From: Propionivibrio sp.
Lineage (GTDB): Bacteria > Pseudomonadota > Gammaproteobacteria > Burkholderiales > Rhodocyclaceae
Assembly: GCA_017990155.1 (NCBI GenBank)
Contig: JAGNOM010000041.1
Coordinates: 1-14,193 of the forward strand
Direction of reading: 5' to 3'
Length of the DNA: 14,193 nucleotides
Position numbers and translations under genes: made by a program. Positions within the stretch are counted from its first letter, which is position 1. Every line of letters begins with the position of its first letter. The notes beneath the pieces are model-generated. The model was not told where the DNA came from and searched no databases. It saw nothing but the letters and a program-made list of their open reading frames with translations. Shown piece after piece: positions 1-7,766 of this stretch.

Positions 1-478
1 CCAGTCCACGCTCGTCGAAATCCGCAGCATTGCCGAGGAAATCGGCGCGCGCGGCCATCAGCACAGCGCCGTCGTGCTAACGCTGGAGAGCGTCGAGGCA
101 GCGTCGACATTGGCGTTTGAAATGCAGGTGCCGGTGGGCAGCCCGGCGTTCCATTCCTGCCTGCTGCACTTCGAAAACGAGCAGCCGGTGCAGTACGAAG
201 AGCGCTGGGTCAATCCGGCGCTAGCGCCCGATTACCTTGAGCAGGACTTCACGCAGATCACGCCGAACGAATACCTCGTGCGCGTCGCCCCGCTGCAGCG
301 CGTTGAGTACCGCATCGAAGCCACGCTGCCCAGCGCCGCCATCTGCCAGGACCTGGCCATGGTGCGCGGCGAGCCGGCCTTGCTGCTGCACCGCCGCACC
401 TGGTCGCTCGGCACCATCGCCGCCGTCGCCAACCTTTGGCATCCCGGCACCCGTTACCAATTTACTGGCCATTTCTGA
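1..478 (+). CDS. hutC: HutC histidine-utilisation repressor, 3' part (GntR family, UTRA domain)
   Basis: This is the C-terminal part of a GntR-family repressor of the HutC type. The frame is open from base 2 and stops with TGA at 476-478, giving about 158 residues. The DNA-binding winged helix-turn-helix lies before the window. What remains is the ligand-sensing UTRA domain, recognised from the segment EERWVNPALAPDYLEQDF, the run RVEYRIEATLPSA, and the family-typical end LWHPGTRYQFTGHF. HutC proteins bind urocanate, which releases them from hut promoters. The gene sits 19 bases before hutU on the same strand, so repressor and enzymes are probably co-transcribed and autoregulated, as in other hut operons. 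No operator is visible in this short gap; it would be expected upstream of the missing 5' end. Confidence 0.9.
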   Translation, partial: QSTLVEIRSIAEEIGARGHQHSAVVLTLESVEAASTLAFEMQVPVGSPAFHSCLLHFENEQPVQYEERWVNPALAPDYLEQDFTQITPNEYLVRVAPLQRVEYRIEATLPSAAICQDLAMVRGEPALLLHRRTWSLGTIAAVANLWHPGTRYQFTGHF

Positions 479-497
479 GCCAATCAGGAGTTACCCC

Positions 498-2180
498 ATG
501 AGCAATGCAACCCAAGACCCACGTCTCGACACCACCCGCATCATCCGCGCCCCACGCGGCACCACCCTCAACTGCAAGAGCTGGCTGACCGAAGCCGTCT
601 TCCGCATGTTGCAGAACAACCTCGACCCGGAAGTTGCCGAGCATCCGGAAGCGCTTGTCGTCTATGGCGGCATCGGCCGGGCGGCGCGCAACTGGGCGTG
701 TTTTGACCAGATCATCGCGTCGCTCAAGACGCTGGAAGACGACCAAACCCTGCTCATCCAGAGCGGCAAGCCAGTCGGCGTCTTCCGTACGCACGCCGAT
801 GCGCCGCGCGTGCTGCTCGCCAACTCCAACCTGGCGCCGCACTGGGCGACGTGGGAACACTTCAATGAACTCGACCGCGCCGGCCTGATGATGTACGGCC
901 AGATGACCGCCGGCAGCTGGATCTACATCGGCAGCCAGGGCATCGTGCAGGGCACCTACGAAACCTTCTACGCCGTCGCTAACCAGCACTTCGACGGCAA
1001 GCCGCAAGGTCGGTGGATTCTCACCGGCGGCCTTGGTGGCATGGGCGGCGCACAGCCGCTGGCGGCGACGATGGCCGGTTTCTCGATGCTGGCCGTCGAA
1101 TGCGATGAATCGCGCATCGATTTCCGCCTGAAGACCCGCTACATCGACCGCAAGGCGGCGACGCTCAACGAGGCGCTGGCGATCATCGAAGCGGCCAAGC
1201 GCGACGGCAAGGCGCTCTCGGTCGGTCTGCTCGGCAACGCCGCCGATGTCTTCGCCGAACTCGTCGCGCGCGGCATCACGCCGGACGTGGTCACCGACCA
1301 GACGAGCGCGCACGACCCCATCAACGGCTATCTGCCGCAAGGCTGGACGATGGATGAGTGGCGCGAGCGGCGTACATCCGATCCGCAAAGCATCGTGCAG
1401 CCGGCCAAGCAGTCGATGGCGAACCAGGTGCGCGCCATGCTCACTTTGCAATCGCGCGGCGCGGCGACGCTCGACTACGGCAACAACATCCGCCAGATGG
1501 CGCACGACATGGGTGTCGACAACGCCTTCGACTTCCCCGGCTTCGTCCCGGCCTACATCCGGCCGCTGTTTTGCGAAGGCAAGGGGCCGTTCCGCTGGGT
1601 GGCGTTGTCGGGCGACCCGGAAGACATCTACCGCACCGACGCCAAGGTGCGCGAGCTGATTCCCGACGATCCGCACCTGCACCACTGGCTCGACATGGCG
1701 CGCGAACGCATCGCCTTCCAGGGCTTGCCGGCGCGTATCTGCTGGGTCGGCGTCAAGGATCGCTATCGCCTCGGCCTCGCCTTCAACGAGATGGTGCGCA
1801 CGGGCGAACTCAAGGCGCCAATCGTCATCGGCCGCGACCACCTCGACACCGGCTCGGTCGCCAGCCCCAACCGCGAAACCGAGTCGATGATGGACGGCTC
1901 GGATGCGGTATCCGACTGGCCGCTGCTCAACGCCCTGCTCAACACGGCGGGCGGCGCGACCTGGGTGTCGCTGCACCACGGCGGCGGCGTCGGCATAGGC
2001 TACTCGCAGCACGCCGGCGTCGTCATCGTCGCCGACGGCAGCCCAGCGGCCGACCGCCGGCTGGAACGCGTGCTGTTCAACGACCCGGCCACCGGCGTCA
2101 TGCGCCACGCCGATGCGGGTTATCCGCTGGCGGTCGAAACGGCGCGCGAGGTCGGGCTCAATCTGCCGATGATCGGGTAA
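498..2180 (+). CDS. hutU: Urocanate hydratase (urocanase)
   Basis: Urocanase (EC 4.2.1.49) hydrates urocanate to 4-imidazolone-5-propionate, the second step of histidine breakdown, with tightly bound NAD+ in the cytoplasm. The product is 560 residues, normal for the family. Diagnostic stretches are VVYGGIGRAARNW (about 55-67), GQMTAGSWIYIGSQGIVQGT (134-153), GGLGGMGGAQPLAATMAG (177-194), and the urocanase signature FQGLPARICWVG (407-418). Cys415 in the signature matches the active-site cysteine of the Pseudomonas enzyme (Cys410). A glycine- and histidine-rich segment, SLHHGGGVGIGYSQHAG, lies near the end. The ATG at 498 has CAGGAG seven bases upstream; the frame is open further upstream, but that part overlaps hutC out of frame and lacks family sequence. 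hutI follows after four bases, which suggests translational coupling. Confidence 0.97.
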   Translation: MSNATQDPRLDTTRIIRAPRGTTLNCKSWLTEAVFRMLQNNLDPEVAEHPEALVVYGGIGRAARNWACFDQIIASLKTLEDDQTLLIQSGKPVGVFRTHADAPRVLLANSNLAPHWATWEHFNELDRAGLMMYGQMTAGSWIYIGSQGIVQGTYETFYAVANQHFDGKPQGRWILTGGLGGMGGAQPLAATMAGFSMLAVECDESRIDFRLKTRYIDRKAATLNEALAIIEAAKRDGKALSVGLLGNAADVFAELVARGITPDVVTDQTSAHDPINGYLPQGWTMDEWRERRTSDPQSIVQPAKQSMANQVRAMLTLQSRGAATLDYGNNIRQMAHDMGVDNAFDFPGFVPAYIRPLFCEGKGPFRWVALSGDPEDIYRTDAKVRELIPDDPHLHHWLDMARERIAFQGLPARICWVGVKDRYRLGLAFNEMVRTGELKAPIVIGRDHLDTGSVASPNRETESMMDGSDAVSDWPLLNALLNTAGGATWVSLHHGGGVGIGYSQHAGVVIVADGSPAADRRLERVLFNDPATGVMRHADAGYPLAVETAREVGLNLPMIG

Positions 2181-2184
2181 CGCT

Positions 2185-3390
2185 ATGCACGTTGATCTGC
2201 TTCTGCGCCGGGTGCATCTGGCGACGATGGCCGGTAACGCGGCTGATCCCTACGGCAGCGTGCGCGATGCCGCGCTCGCCGTCGCTGATGGCCGCATCGT
2301 CTGGCTCGGCAAGGAAACCGATCTGCCGTCCTGGCTGCGCGCCGACGAGGAAATCGACGGTGAGGGCGGCTGGCTCACCCCCGGACTGATCGACTGCCAC
2401 ACCCACCTCGTCTACGCCGGCGACCGCGCTGACGAGTTCGAGCGCCGGTTGAACGGCGAATCCTACGAATCGATTGCCCGCTCGGGCGGCGGTATCCGCG
2501 CCACCGTCGCCGCCACGCGTTCGGCCGACGAAGCCACGCTCTACGCGCAAGGCCGTAAGCGCCTGCAAACGATGCTCAATGAGGGCGTCACCACCGTCGA
2601 GATCAAATCCGGCTACGGCCTCAATCTCGCCAGCGAACGCAAGATGCTGCGCGTCGCCCGGCAACTCGCCGGCGAAGGCGTCAGCGTGCGCACCAGCTTC
2701 CTCGGCGCACATGCCGTCCCGCCCGAGTACGCCGGCCGCGCCGACGACTACCTCGATCTCGTGATCAACGAAATGCTGCCAGCGCTGCATGCCGAAGGCT
2801 TGATCGACGCGGTCGACGGCTTCTGCGAAGACATCGCCTTCTCACCAGCGCAGATCCGCCGCCTGTTCGACGCCGCGACACGTCTCGGTCTGCCGGTCAA
2901 GCTGCACGCCGAGCAGCGCACCGACCAAGGCGGCGCCGCACTCGTCGCCAGCTATCGCGGCCTCTCCGCCGATCACGTCGAATACCTATCGCCCGCAGGC
3001 ATCGCCGCCATGGCCGCCAGCGGCACAGTCGCAGTACTCCTGCCCGGTGCCTTCTACAGCCTGCGCGAAACCCGTCAGCCCCCAATCGCCGCCCTGCGCG
3101 CCGCCGGCGTGCCGATGGCTGTTGCCACCGACTGCAACCCCGGTACTTCGCCGCTCGAGTCGCCGCTACTGACGATGAACATGGCCTGCACCCTGTTTGG
3201 CTTGACGCCTGAGGAAGCGCTGGCGGGTATGACGCGCCATGCCGCGCACGCCCTGGGTCTTGCCGATCGCGGCACGTTGGCACTCGGAAAACGCGGCGAT
3301 CTCGCCTTGTGGTCGGTCGATCGGCCCGGCGAGCTGGCGTACCGAATGGGGGCGCGTCCCCTGCTGCGACGATTCATTGCTGGCGAATGA
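2185..3390 (+). CDS. hutI: Imidazolonepropionase
   Basis: Imidazolonepropionase (EC 3.5.2.7) opens the ring of 4-imidazolone-5-propionate to give N-formimidoyl-L-glutamate, the third step of histidine degradation. It is a metal-dependent TIM-barrel amidohydrolase. The 401 residues match the usual length. Visible metal-site residues are His72 and His74 in DCHTHL, His241 in KLHAEQ (with Glu243) and Asp316 in ATDCNPGTSP; the spacing agrees with the Bacillus enzyme shifted by eight residues. Other family segments are SGGGIRATV (100-108), IKSGYGLN (140-147) and FLGAHAVP (172-179). The ATG follows the hutU stop by four bases. The protein ends with the small beta-sandwich part typical of amidohydrolases. 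Confidence 0.97.
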   Translation: MHVDLLLRRVHLATMAGNAADPYGSVRDAALAVADGRIVWLGKETDLPSWLRADEEIDGEGGWLTPGLIDCHTHLVYAGDRADEFERRLNGESYESIARSGGGIRATVAATRSADEATLYAQGRKRLQTMLNEGVTTVEIKSGYGLNLASERKMLRVARQLAGEGVSVRTSFLGAHAVPPEYAGRADDYLDLVINEMLPALHAEGLIDAVDGFCEDIAFSPAQIRRLFDAATRLGLPVKLHAEQRTDQGGAALVASYRGLSADHVEYLSPAGIAAMAASGTVAVLLPGAFYSLRETRQPPIAALRAAGVPMAVATDCNPGTSPLESPLLTMNMACTLFGLTPEEALAGMTRHAAHALGLADRGTLALGKRGDLALWSVDRPGELAYRMGARPLLRRFIAGE

Positions 3391-3486
3391 ACGGACGCGA
3401 AACTTGAGGATTCAGAGCGGTATGATGCCTGTTGCAACACGGACGTTATTTGCGTCGCATCATTGTTTGGCCAACAGGAGATTCGC

Positions 3487-3885
3487 ATGTCCATACGCGT
3501 CGTCAGATTAGGTTCGGCTCGCGCGTCCGATGAAGGTACGCGCATCGGTACCGTTCGCCGTCCGCCGCGTGGGGTTCCCAAGTCCGAGTTTGCGTCGGGG
3601 AACTGGTACGACGTCTGGTTTCCCTCGCTCGCGCCGAGCGTCGAGACGTTGAAGCTTGGTCAGGCGGTCGAGTCGGACGCTCAGTGGCGCGCCTTTGAGA
3701 AGGCTTTCCTGCGCGAAATGAAAGAGCCCGAGGCGAGCCGCTCGATCGGTCTGCTGGCAGCCTTGTCGAAGCATTCGAACTTTTCCGTCGGTTGCTACTG
3801 CGAAAACGAAGCCCGCTGCCATCGCTCCATCCTCGCCCGTCTCTTGCAAGAGGCGGGCGCCAGCATGGCTGAAGACAAACCGTAG
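3487..3885 (+). CDS. DUF488 family protein inside the hut operon
   Basis: A 132-residue cytosolic protein of the DUF488 (YeaO-like) family, whose biochemical role is unknown to me. Recognisable family segments are the N-terminal strand VVRLGSAR, the segment RIGTVRRPPRGVPK (19-32), NWYDVWFPSLAPS (39-51), and the C-terminal cysteine/histidine cluster GCYCENEARCHRSILARLL (102-120), with Cys103, Cys105, Cys111 and His112. That cluster could bind metal or be redox active; this is inference. The ATG at 3487 is chosen because AGGAG lies six bases upstream at 3476-3480; an in-frame ATG at 3463 adds eight residues with no family match. The gene is 96 bases after hutI and 96 bases before hutG on the same strand, so it is probably part of the hut transcript. 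A link to histidine use is not established. Confidence 0.85.
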   Translation: MSIRVVRLGSARASDEGTRIGTVRRPPRGVPKSEFASGNWYDVWFPSLAPSVETLKLGQAVESDAQWRAFEKAFLREMKEPEASRSIGLLAALSKHSNFSVGCYCENEARCHRSILARLLQEAGASMAEDKP

Positions 3886-3981
3886 CGACAAGACCCGTCA
3901 ATCGCTCCAGTGGAACGCCACGCCGCCAAGCCGGCTACCGACCCTGAGCCAGGACGCAAGTAACTGAAGGAGTTCTCAAGC

Positions 3982-4956
3982 ATGTGGCAACCCGCAGACC
4001 AAACCCTTTGGCTCGGCCATGTCGACTCGGAAGAGGGGGCGTTGGGCATACGCTGGCACCAGCAGGTGCAGCCGTTGTTGGTCGATGACGCCGAACAGGT
4101 TCCAGGTAGTGTTCTTCTTGGCTTTGCCTGCGACGCCGGAGTGGTGCGCAATCACGGTCGGGCGGGGGCGGTTGGCGGCCCGGCGGCGGTGCGCAAGTTG
4201 CTCGTGAATTGCGCCTGGCATCAGACGCGCCCGGTCTACGACGGCGGGAACGTGCTGTGCGAAGGCGATGCGCTCGAAGCGGCGCAGTTCGTGCTGGGAA
4301 CGCACGTGGCGGCGGCGTTGGAGGCGGGGCATTTGCCGCTGGTCATTGGCGGCGGTCACGAGGTGGCGTGGGGCAGCTGGCAGGGGCTGGCCACCTGGGC
4401 GATGAAGCAGCCGGCGCAGCGCGTTGGCGTGCTCAATTTTGATGCGCATTTCGACTTGCGAGCGGGCGAAGTCGGAACGTCCGGTACGCCGTTCCGGCAG
4501 ATTTCCGAAGACTGCGCGGCGCGCGGCTGGCCGTTCCGCTACGCGTGCTTCGGCGTGGCGCGGCCGACGAATACGGCGGCGCTTTTTGCGCGGGCGCAGG
4601 CGCTCAACGTTTGTTGGGTGGAAGACGATCAGCTGGCGCCCTGGCTGCTCGATGCGGCGCGCGCGACGCTCGCTGCTTTTCTTGAGCAGATCGACGTGCT
4701 GCACCTGACGATCGACCTCGACGTGCTTCCTGCCGCCAATGCGCCCGGCGTTTCAGCACCCGCAGCGCACGGCGTTGAGCTGGCGGTGCTGGAAGTGCTG
4801 ATCGATCAGGCGCTGGCGAGCGGCAAGGTGCGTCTCGCCGAGTTCGCCGAGCTCAATCCTAACTTTGATCTCGATGGTCGTACGGCGCGAATCGTCGTGC
4901 GTTTGCTGGAGCGGATTGCGCGTGGTGCGTCGGCTGCGCGCTCGGAAAGCGACTGA
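3982..4956 (+). CDS. hutG: Formimidoylglutamase (arginase/ureohydrolase family)
   Basis: Formimidoylglutamase (EC 3.5.3.8) hydrolyses N-formimidoyl-L-glutamate to glutamate and formamide, the last step of the four-step histidine pathway. It belongs to the binuclear manganese ureohydrolases. Expected metal ligands are present: His126 in GGGHE, Asp154, His156 and Asp158 in NFDAHFDLR, and Asp245 and Asp247 in TIDLDVLP. The segment DVLPAANAPGVSAPA (247-261) is characteristic of the hut branch rather than of arginase or agmatinase. Length is 324 residues, normal for the family. The ATG at 3982 has AAGGAG nine bases upstream. The five-step HutF/HutG2 alternative would need a deformylase-type HutG, which this is not. 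Confidence 0.94.
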   Translation: MWQPADQTLWLGHVDSEEGALGIRWHQQVQPLLVDDAEQVPGSVLLGFACDAGVVRNHGRAGAVGGPAAVRKLLVNCAWHQTRPVYDGGNVLCEGDALEAAQFVLGTHVAAALEAGHLPLVIGGGHEVAWGSWQGLATWAMKQPAQRVGVLNFDAHFDLRAGEVGTSGTPFRQISEDCAARGWPFRYACFGVARPTNTAALFARAQALNVCWVEDDQLAPWLLDAARATLAAFLEQIDVLHLTIDLDVLPAANAPGVSAPAAHGVELAVLEVLIDQALASGKVRLAEFAELNPNFDLDGRTARIVVRLLERIARGASAARSESD

Positions 4957-5013
4957 TTCGGTCTGTCACGCGATCGTCGCGGGTGTTCATGCAGGTTCTG
5001 GAGGAGGTGGCGA

Positions 5014-5208
5014 ATGGAAGCTTTACTGAAGCTGGGCTGGCTGGCCGGGATCGTCGGCGTGCTGTTGTGCATCCTGAGCGTTGGTCTTCGTCTGACGGGG
5101 GCGTTCTGGCTGGGCGGTTTCCAGATCGGAACTCTGCTGCTGGCCGGCGTCGCCGGCCTCGTCTTTGGCTGTTTCTGCATGCTGGGCTATCTCACGCGAA
5201 AACACTGA
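5014..5208 (+). CDS. Small two-helix membrane protein, unknown function
   Basis: A 64-residue protein with two predicted hydrophobic helices, about residues 8-30 and 35-60, joined by a short turn (RLTGAFWLGG) and ending in the basic tail TRKH. I do not recognise a family. The start is supported by a strong ribosome-binding site, GAGGAGGT at 5001-5008, five bases before the ATG. A longer overlapping frame beginning at 4983 gives an arginine-rich, non-membrane product and is judged a shadow. The gene begins 57 bases after hutG on the same strand and may be read from the hut transcript, but no terminator or promoter in the gap settles this. Two cysteines (53 and 55) lie in the second helix. It may be a small inner-membrane accessory protein; that is only a guess. 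Confidence 0.7.
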   Translation: MEALLKLGWLAGIVGVLLCILSVGLRLTGAFWLGGFQIGTLLLAGVAGLVFGCFCMLGYLTRKH

Positions 5209-5372
5209 ACGCGCTTGATGCTCCTTTATTCGGATGATTCCCCGCGCGGTGTCGCTTGCCGTGAAATGGGTTGAGCACGCGGTTCGACGCCGGGGGTAAG
5301 CCTGCCATGGAATCCAAATGGGATGCGAGTCCGAAGCAGGATCGGTTTGATCATGCGAGCGGTCAAGGAACC

Positions 5373-6446
5373 ATGAAGGCCGTGGTTACAGCCGGCAATG
5401 GCGGGCATGAGAAACTCCAGTGCCGCACGGTTCCCATTCCCATGCTTGAGCCGGGCGAGGTGCTGTTGCAAGTTCTTGCGGCCGGCGTCAACAACACCGA
5501 GATCAACACGCGCCTGGGCTGGTACTCGTCTTCCGTGACGACGGGGACCGGTGAAGTGGCGAGCGCTGAGGCGTTGCAATCAGACGCTATGACCGACGGC
5601 GGGTGGAATAAGGCAACGCCTTTCCCGTTCATTCAAGGCACGGATTGCTGCGGCCGTGTCGTCGCGGTGGCTCCCGGCGGAGACGAGAGCATTATTGGCT
5701 CGCGCGTGCTCGTGCGACCTTGCATGCGCATTTCGGGCTACGCGTCCATGGATAACGTCTGGATGGGTTCTGATTTCGATGGCGCGTTCGCGCAGTACGT
5801 CAAGGTTCCTGCCGGAGAGGTGTTTGCCGTGGCGTGCGATTGGAGTGACGCCGAGCTTGGGACCATTCCCTGTGCCTACGGAACCGCCGAAAACATGCTT
5901 CATCGTGGCCGGGTGTGCAGGGGGGAGCATGTACTGGTGGCAGGGGCATCCGGCGGTGTTGGCTCGGCGGTCGTGCAGTTGGCAAAGCGACGAGGCGCGG
6001 TGGTGACGGCGGTTACTTCGAAGTCGAAGATGGCGCAGATCATGTCGATCGGCGCGGACCACGTCATCGATCGCGATGAACTCTCCGATAGCCTCGGCGA
6101 ATGTGCTGCCGATGTCGTTGTCGACAATGTTGCAGGGCAGAACTTCGGTTGCATGCTGAAGGCGTTGAAGCGAGGCGGAAGGTACGTTTCGTCGGGTGCA
6201 ATCGCCGGACCGTTAGTGATGCTCGATATGCGCACGCTCTATCTCCAGGACCTGACCTTGATCGGCTGCACCGCTTGGGACGAGCCCGTTTTCAGGAATC
6301 TGATCGCCTACATCGAGCACGGTGAATTGCGGCCGCTCGTGGCCAGGACTTTCCCGCTCGAACGCATCGCGGACGCGCAGCGCGAGTTTCTGCTGAAGCG
6401 GCATATCGGTAACTTTGTCCTGATTCCGCCGCCTCTGGACGATTGA
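5373..6446 (+). CDS. Zinc-independent medium-chain dehydrogenase/reductase (quinone oxidoreductase-like)
   Basis: A member of the medium-chain dehydrogenase/reductase superfamily, probably NAD(P)H-dependent. The N-terminal GroES-like catalytic domain starts at MKAVVTAGNGG, and the Rossmann nucleotide-binding motif is AGASGGVGSAVVQLAK (190-205). The usual catalytic zinc ligands are not present: AAGVNNTEIN (36-45) has asparagine where alcohol dehydrogenases have cysteine, and QGTDCCGRVV replaces the GHE segment. This points to the zeta-crystallin/quinone reductase side of the family. The substrate is unknown. From ATG 5373 the protein is 357 residues. In-frame upstream starts exist at ATG 5307 (behind GGGGGT at 5292-5297) and TTG 5271. 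I prefer 5373 because the family alignment begins there and the extension has less GC-biased third positions, though its AAGGA lies very close to the ATG. Confidence 0.88.
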   Translation: MKAVVTAGNGGHEKLQCRTVPIPMLEPGEVLLQVLAAGVNNTEINTRLGWYSSSVTTGTGEVASAEALQSDAMTDGGWNKATPFPFIQGTDCCGRVVAVAPGGDESIIGSRVLVRPCMRISGYASMDNVWMGSDFDGAFAQYVKVPAGEVFAVACDWSDAELGTIPCAYGTAENMLHRGRVCRGEHVLVAGASGGVGSAVVQLAKRRGAVVTAVTSKSKMAQIMSIGADHVIDRDELSDSLGECAADVVVDNVAGQNFGCMLKALKRGGRYVSSGAIAGPLVMLDMRTLYLQDLTLIGCTAWDEPVFRNLIAYIEHGELRPLVARTFPLERIADAQREFLLKRHIGNFVLIPPPLDD

Positions 6447-6482
6447 TTGCTTGCGCTGTTGTCGCCGATGGCCGCCTATTCG

Positions 6483-7610
6483 CTATGTGCCAGGTTGCAG
6501 CGTGACCCTGAGTTCGGCCGGTTTCCCTTTGCGCAGGACCGTGAGCCGTACGGTGTCACCCACCCGGTAGTCATCGAGCCTTGAGAGCAGTTTGCCGACG
6601 CTGTCGACCGGTTTGCCGTCGACGGCCGTAATGATGTCGCCGGGTACGACTTCGCCGCTGCGTGAGATGTTGATCCCGATGAGGCCGGCCTTGGCGGCGC
6701 TGGAGTCGGGCGCAACGCGCAGGATGACGACGCCGGATACGTCGAGCAGCTTGGTCAGCCGTCGATTGAGATCCTCGTCGATCTCGATACCGAGCGCCGG
6801 GCTGGTGTAACGACCGGTTTTGATGAGTTGCGGCACGACGCGATTGACCGTGTCGACCGGCACGGCGAAACCGATGCCGGCGCTGCTGCCGCTCGGGCTG
6901 TAGATCGCCGTGTTGACGCCGATCAGCCGGCCGGCGGAGTCGAGCAACGGGCCGCCGGAGTTGCCCGGGTTGATCGCTGCATCCGTCTGTACGAGGTGGT
7001 CGATGCTGCCACCGTCGTCACCGCCCAGCGAGCGGTCGAGCGCTGAAACGATGCCGGTGGTCAACGTCCAGTCGAGTCCGAACGGATTGCCGATGGCGTA
7101 GACCTTCTGTCCGACGCGCAGATCGTGGCTGGTGCCGATAGGGACGACGGCAGGGCGCTTCTTGGGAACCTTGATGCGCAGCACGGCGAGGTCGTGCGCC
7201 TTCGAAACACCGACGAGTGATGCCTTGAACTCGCGTCCATCGGCAAGCTTGACCAGCGCCTCACTGGCATTCTCGATGACGTGGAAGTTGGTGATGACAT
7301 GGCCCACGTCATCCCAGATAAAGCCCGAGCCCGTGCCGCGCGGAACGGAATAGACGTTGCGCGTCCAGATGTCGCGCACTCGCGAGCTCGTCGTGATGTA
7401 GACGACCGACTCGCGCGTGCGCTCGAAGAGATCGATCGTCGCTTTCTCATCGGCGCCGAGTTCGCCACGCGGCGTGACCGCGCGAGGCAGGCCAATACCT
7501 TGCTGTGCGACGGCGGCGGGGAGCAAGGACGCGCCGGAGAGCAATGCAACCAGGCAAAGGAGGACATTGAGCCAGCGCGTGCGGGTCAATGAGCGAGCGG
7601 CTTGGGTCAT
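6483..7610 (-). CDS. HtrA/Deg-type S1C serine protease with one PDZ domain
   Basis: An exported or membrane-anchored trypsin-like protease of the HtrA/DegP/DegS family, which handles misfolded envelope proteins or senses them. Domain order: an N-terminal hydrophobic segment (about 14-34, with PAAVAQQ as a possible signal-peptidase site), the protease domain (about 55-260), and a single PDZ domain (about 270-372). The catalytic triad is His110 in TNFHV, Asp140 in HDLAVL and Ser218 in GNSGGP. One PDZ and 375 residues resemble DegS/HhoB-type proteins rather than two-PDZ DegP. Whether the N-terminus is cleaved or stays as an anchor cannot be decided here. The gene is convergent with the upstream reductase (36-base gap) and has its own promoter candidate, so it is probably monocistronic. 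The ATG has only a weak GGA-type ribosome-binding site. Confidence 0.93.
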   Translation of the reverse strand: MTQAARSLTRTRWLNVLLCLVALLSGASLLPAAVAQQGIGLPRAVTPRGELGADEKATIDLFERTRESVVYITTSSRVRDIWTRNVYSVPRGTGSGFIWDDVGHVITNFHVIENASEALVKLADGREFKASLVGVSKAHDLAVLRIKVPKKRPAVVPIGTSHDLRVGQKVYAIGNPFGLDWTLTTGIVSALDRSLGGDDGGSIDHLVQTDAAINPGNSGGPLLDSAGRLIGVNTAIYSPSGSSAGIGFAVPVDTVNRVVPQLIKTGRYTSPALGIEIDEDLNRRLTKLLDVSGVVILRVAPDSSAAKAGLIGINISRSGEVVPGDIITAVDGKPVDSVGKLLSRLDDYRVGDTVRLTVLRKGKPAELRVTLQPGT

Positions 7611-7645
7611 GATCGTTATTCCGTTATAGGCAAGCGGTAGCTCTG

Positions 7646-7674
7646 ATAATGGGAGCGATCCACTGCGCTTTCAA
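7646..7674 (-). promoter_or_regulatory. Sigma70-like promoter of the HtrA-type protease gene
   Basis: On the - strand, TTGAAA (7674-7669, five of six matches to TTGACA) is followed after exactly 17 bases by CATTAT (7651-7646, four of six matches to TATAAT). Transcription would begin near 7640, about 30 bases before the protease ATG at 7610. Spacing and position are both right, but the -10 is imperfect and no start site has been measured. The hexamers do not show an obvious sigma-E pattern. Confidence 0.5.
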
Positions 7675-7705
7675 GACGGAATCTGACACGTGAACCCAAA
7701 TGAAA

Positions 7706-7739
7706 CGGGCCGGAGACTCTGTAAGGAGGCTCCGGCCCG
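7706..7739 (-). terminator. Probable intrinsic terminator at the end of the sugar-catabolic operon
   Basis: A perfect 10-bp inverted repeat, CGGGCCGGAG (7706-7715) and CTCCGGCCCG (7730-7739), encloses a 14-base loop. Read on the - strand, the stem is followed by TTTCATTT, a broken T-run. This suits termination of transcripts coming from the dehydrogenase gene (stop at 7927) before they reach the protease promoter. On the + strand no T-run follows. The interrupted T-tract and large loop make it a moderate rather than strong terminator. Confidence 0.55.
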
Positions 7740-7766
7740 CAATCCTTTGCGTGTCGCTTCGTCGGC

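Noticed and set aside
462..2108. 548-codon open frame on the - strand opposite hutU
   Set aside because: It is the antisense shadow of hutU in GC-rich DNA. Its product is rich in Arg, Ala, Val and His with no recognisable domain, while hutU on the other strand is unmistakable.
1358..2389. 343-codon + strand frame overlapping hutU and hutI
   Set aside because: Its translation is arginine- and proline-rich low-complexity sequence that crosses two well-supported genes in another frame.
2158..2790. 210-codon - strand frame over the start of hutI
   Set aside because: Antisense shadow of hutI without domain signal or ribosome-binding site.
3461..3474. Imperfect palindrome around TTGGCCAA before the DUF488 gene as a HutC operator
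   Set aside because: It is short, lies inside the operon close to the ribosome-binding site, and does not match a HutC site I can name.
4983..5237. 84-codon + strand frame overlapping the small membrane protein
   Set aside because: Its product changes to arginine-rich sequence, and the alternative frame at 5014 has the better ribosome-binding site and clear membrane helices.
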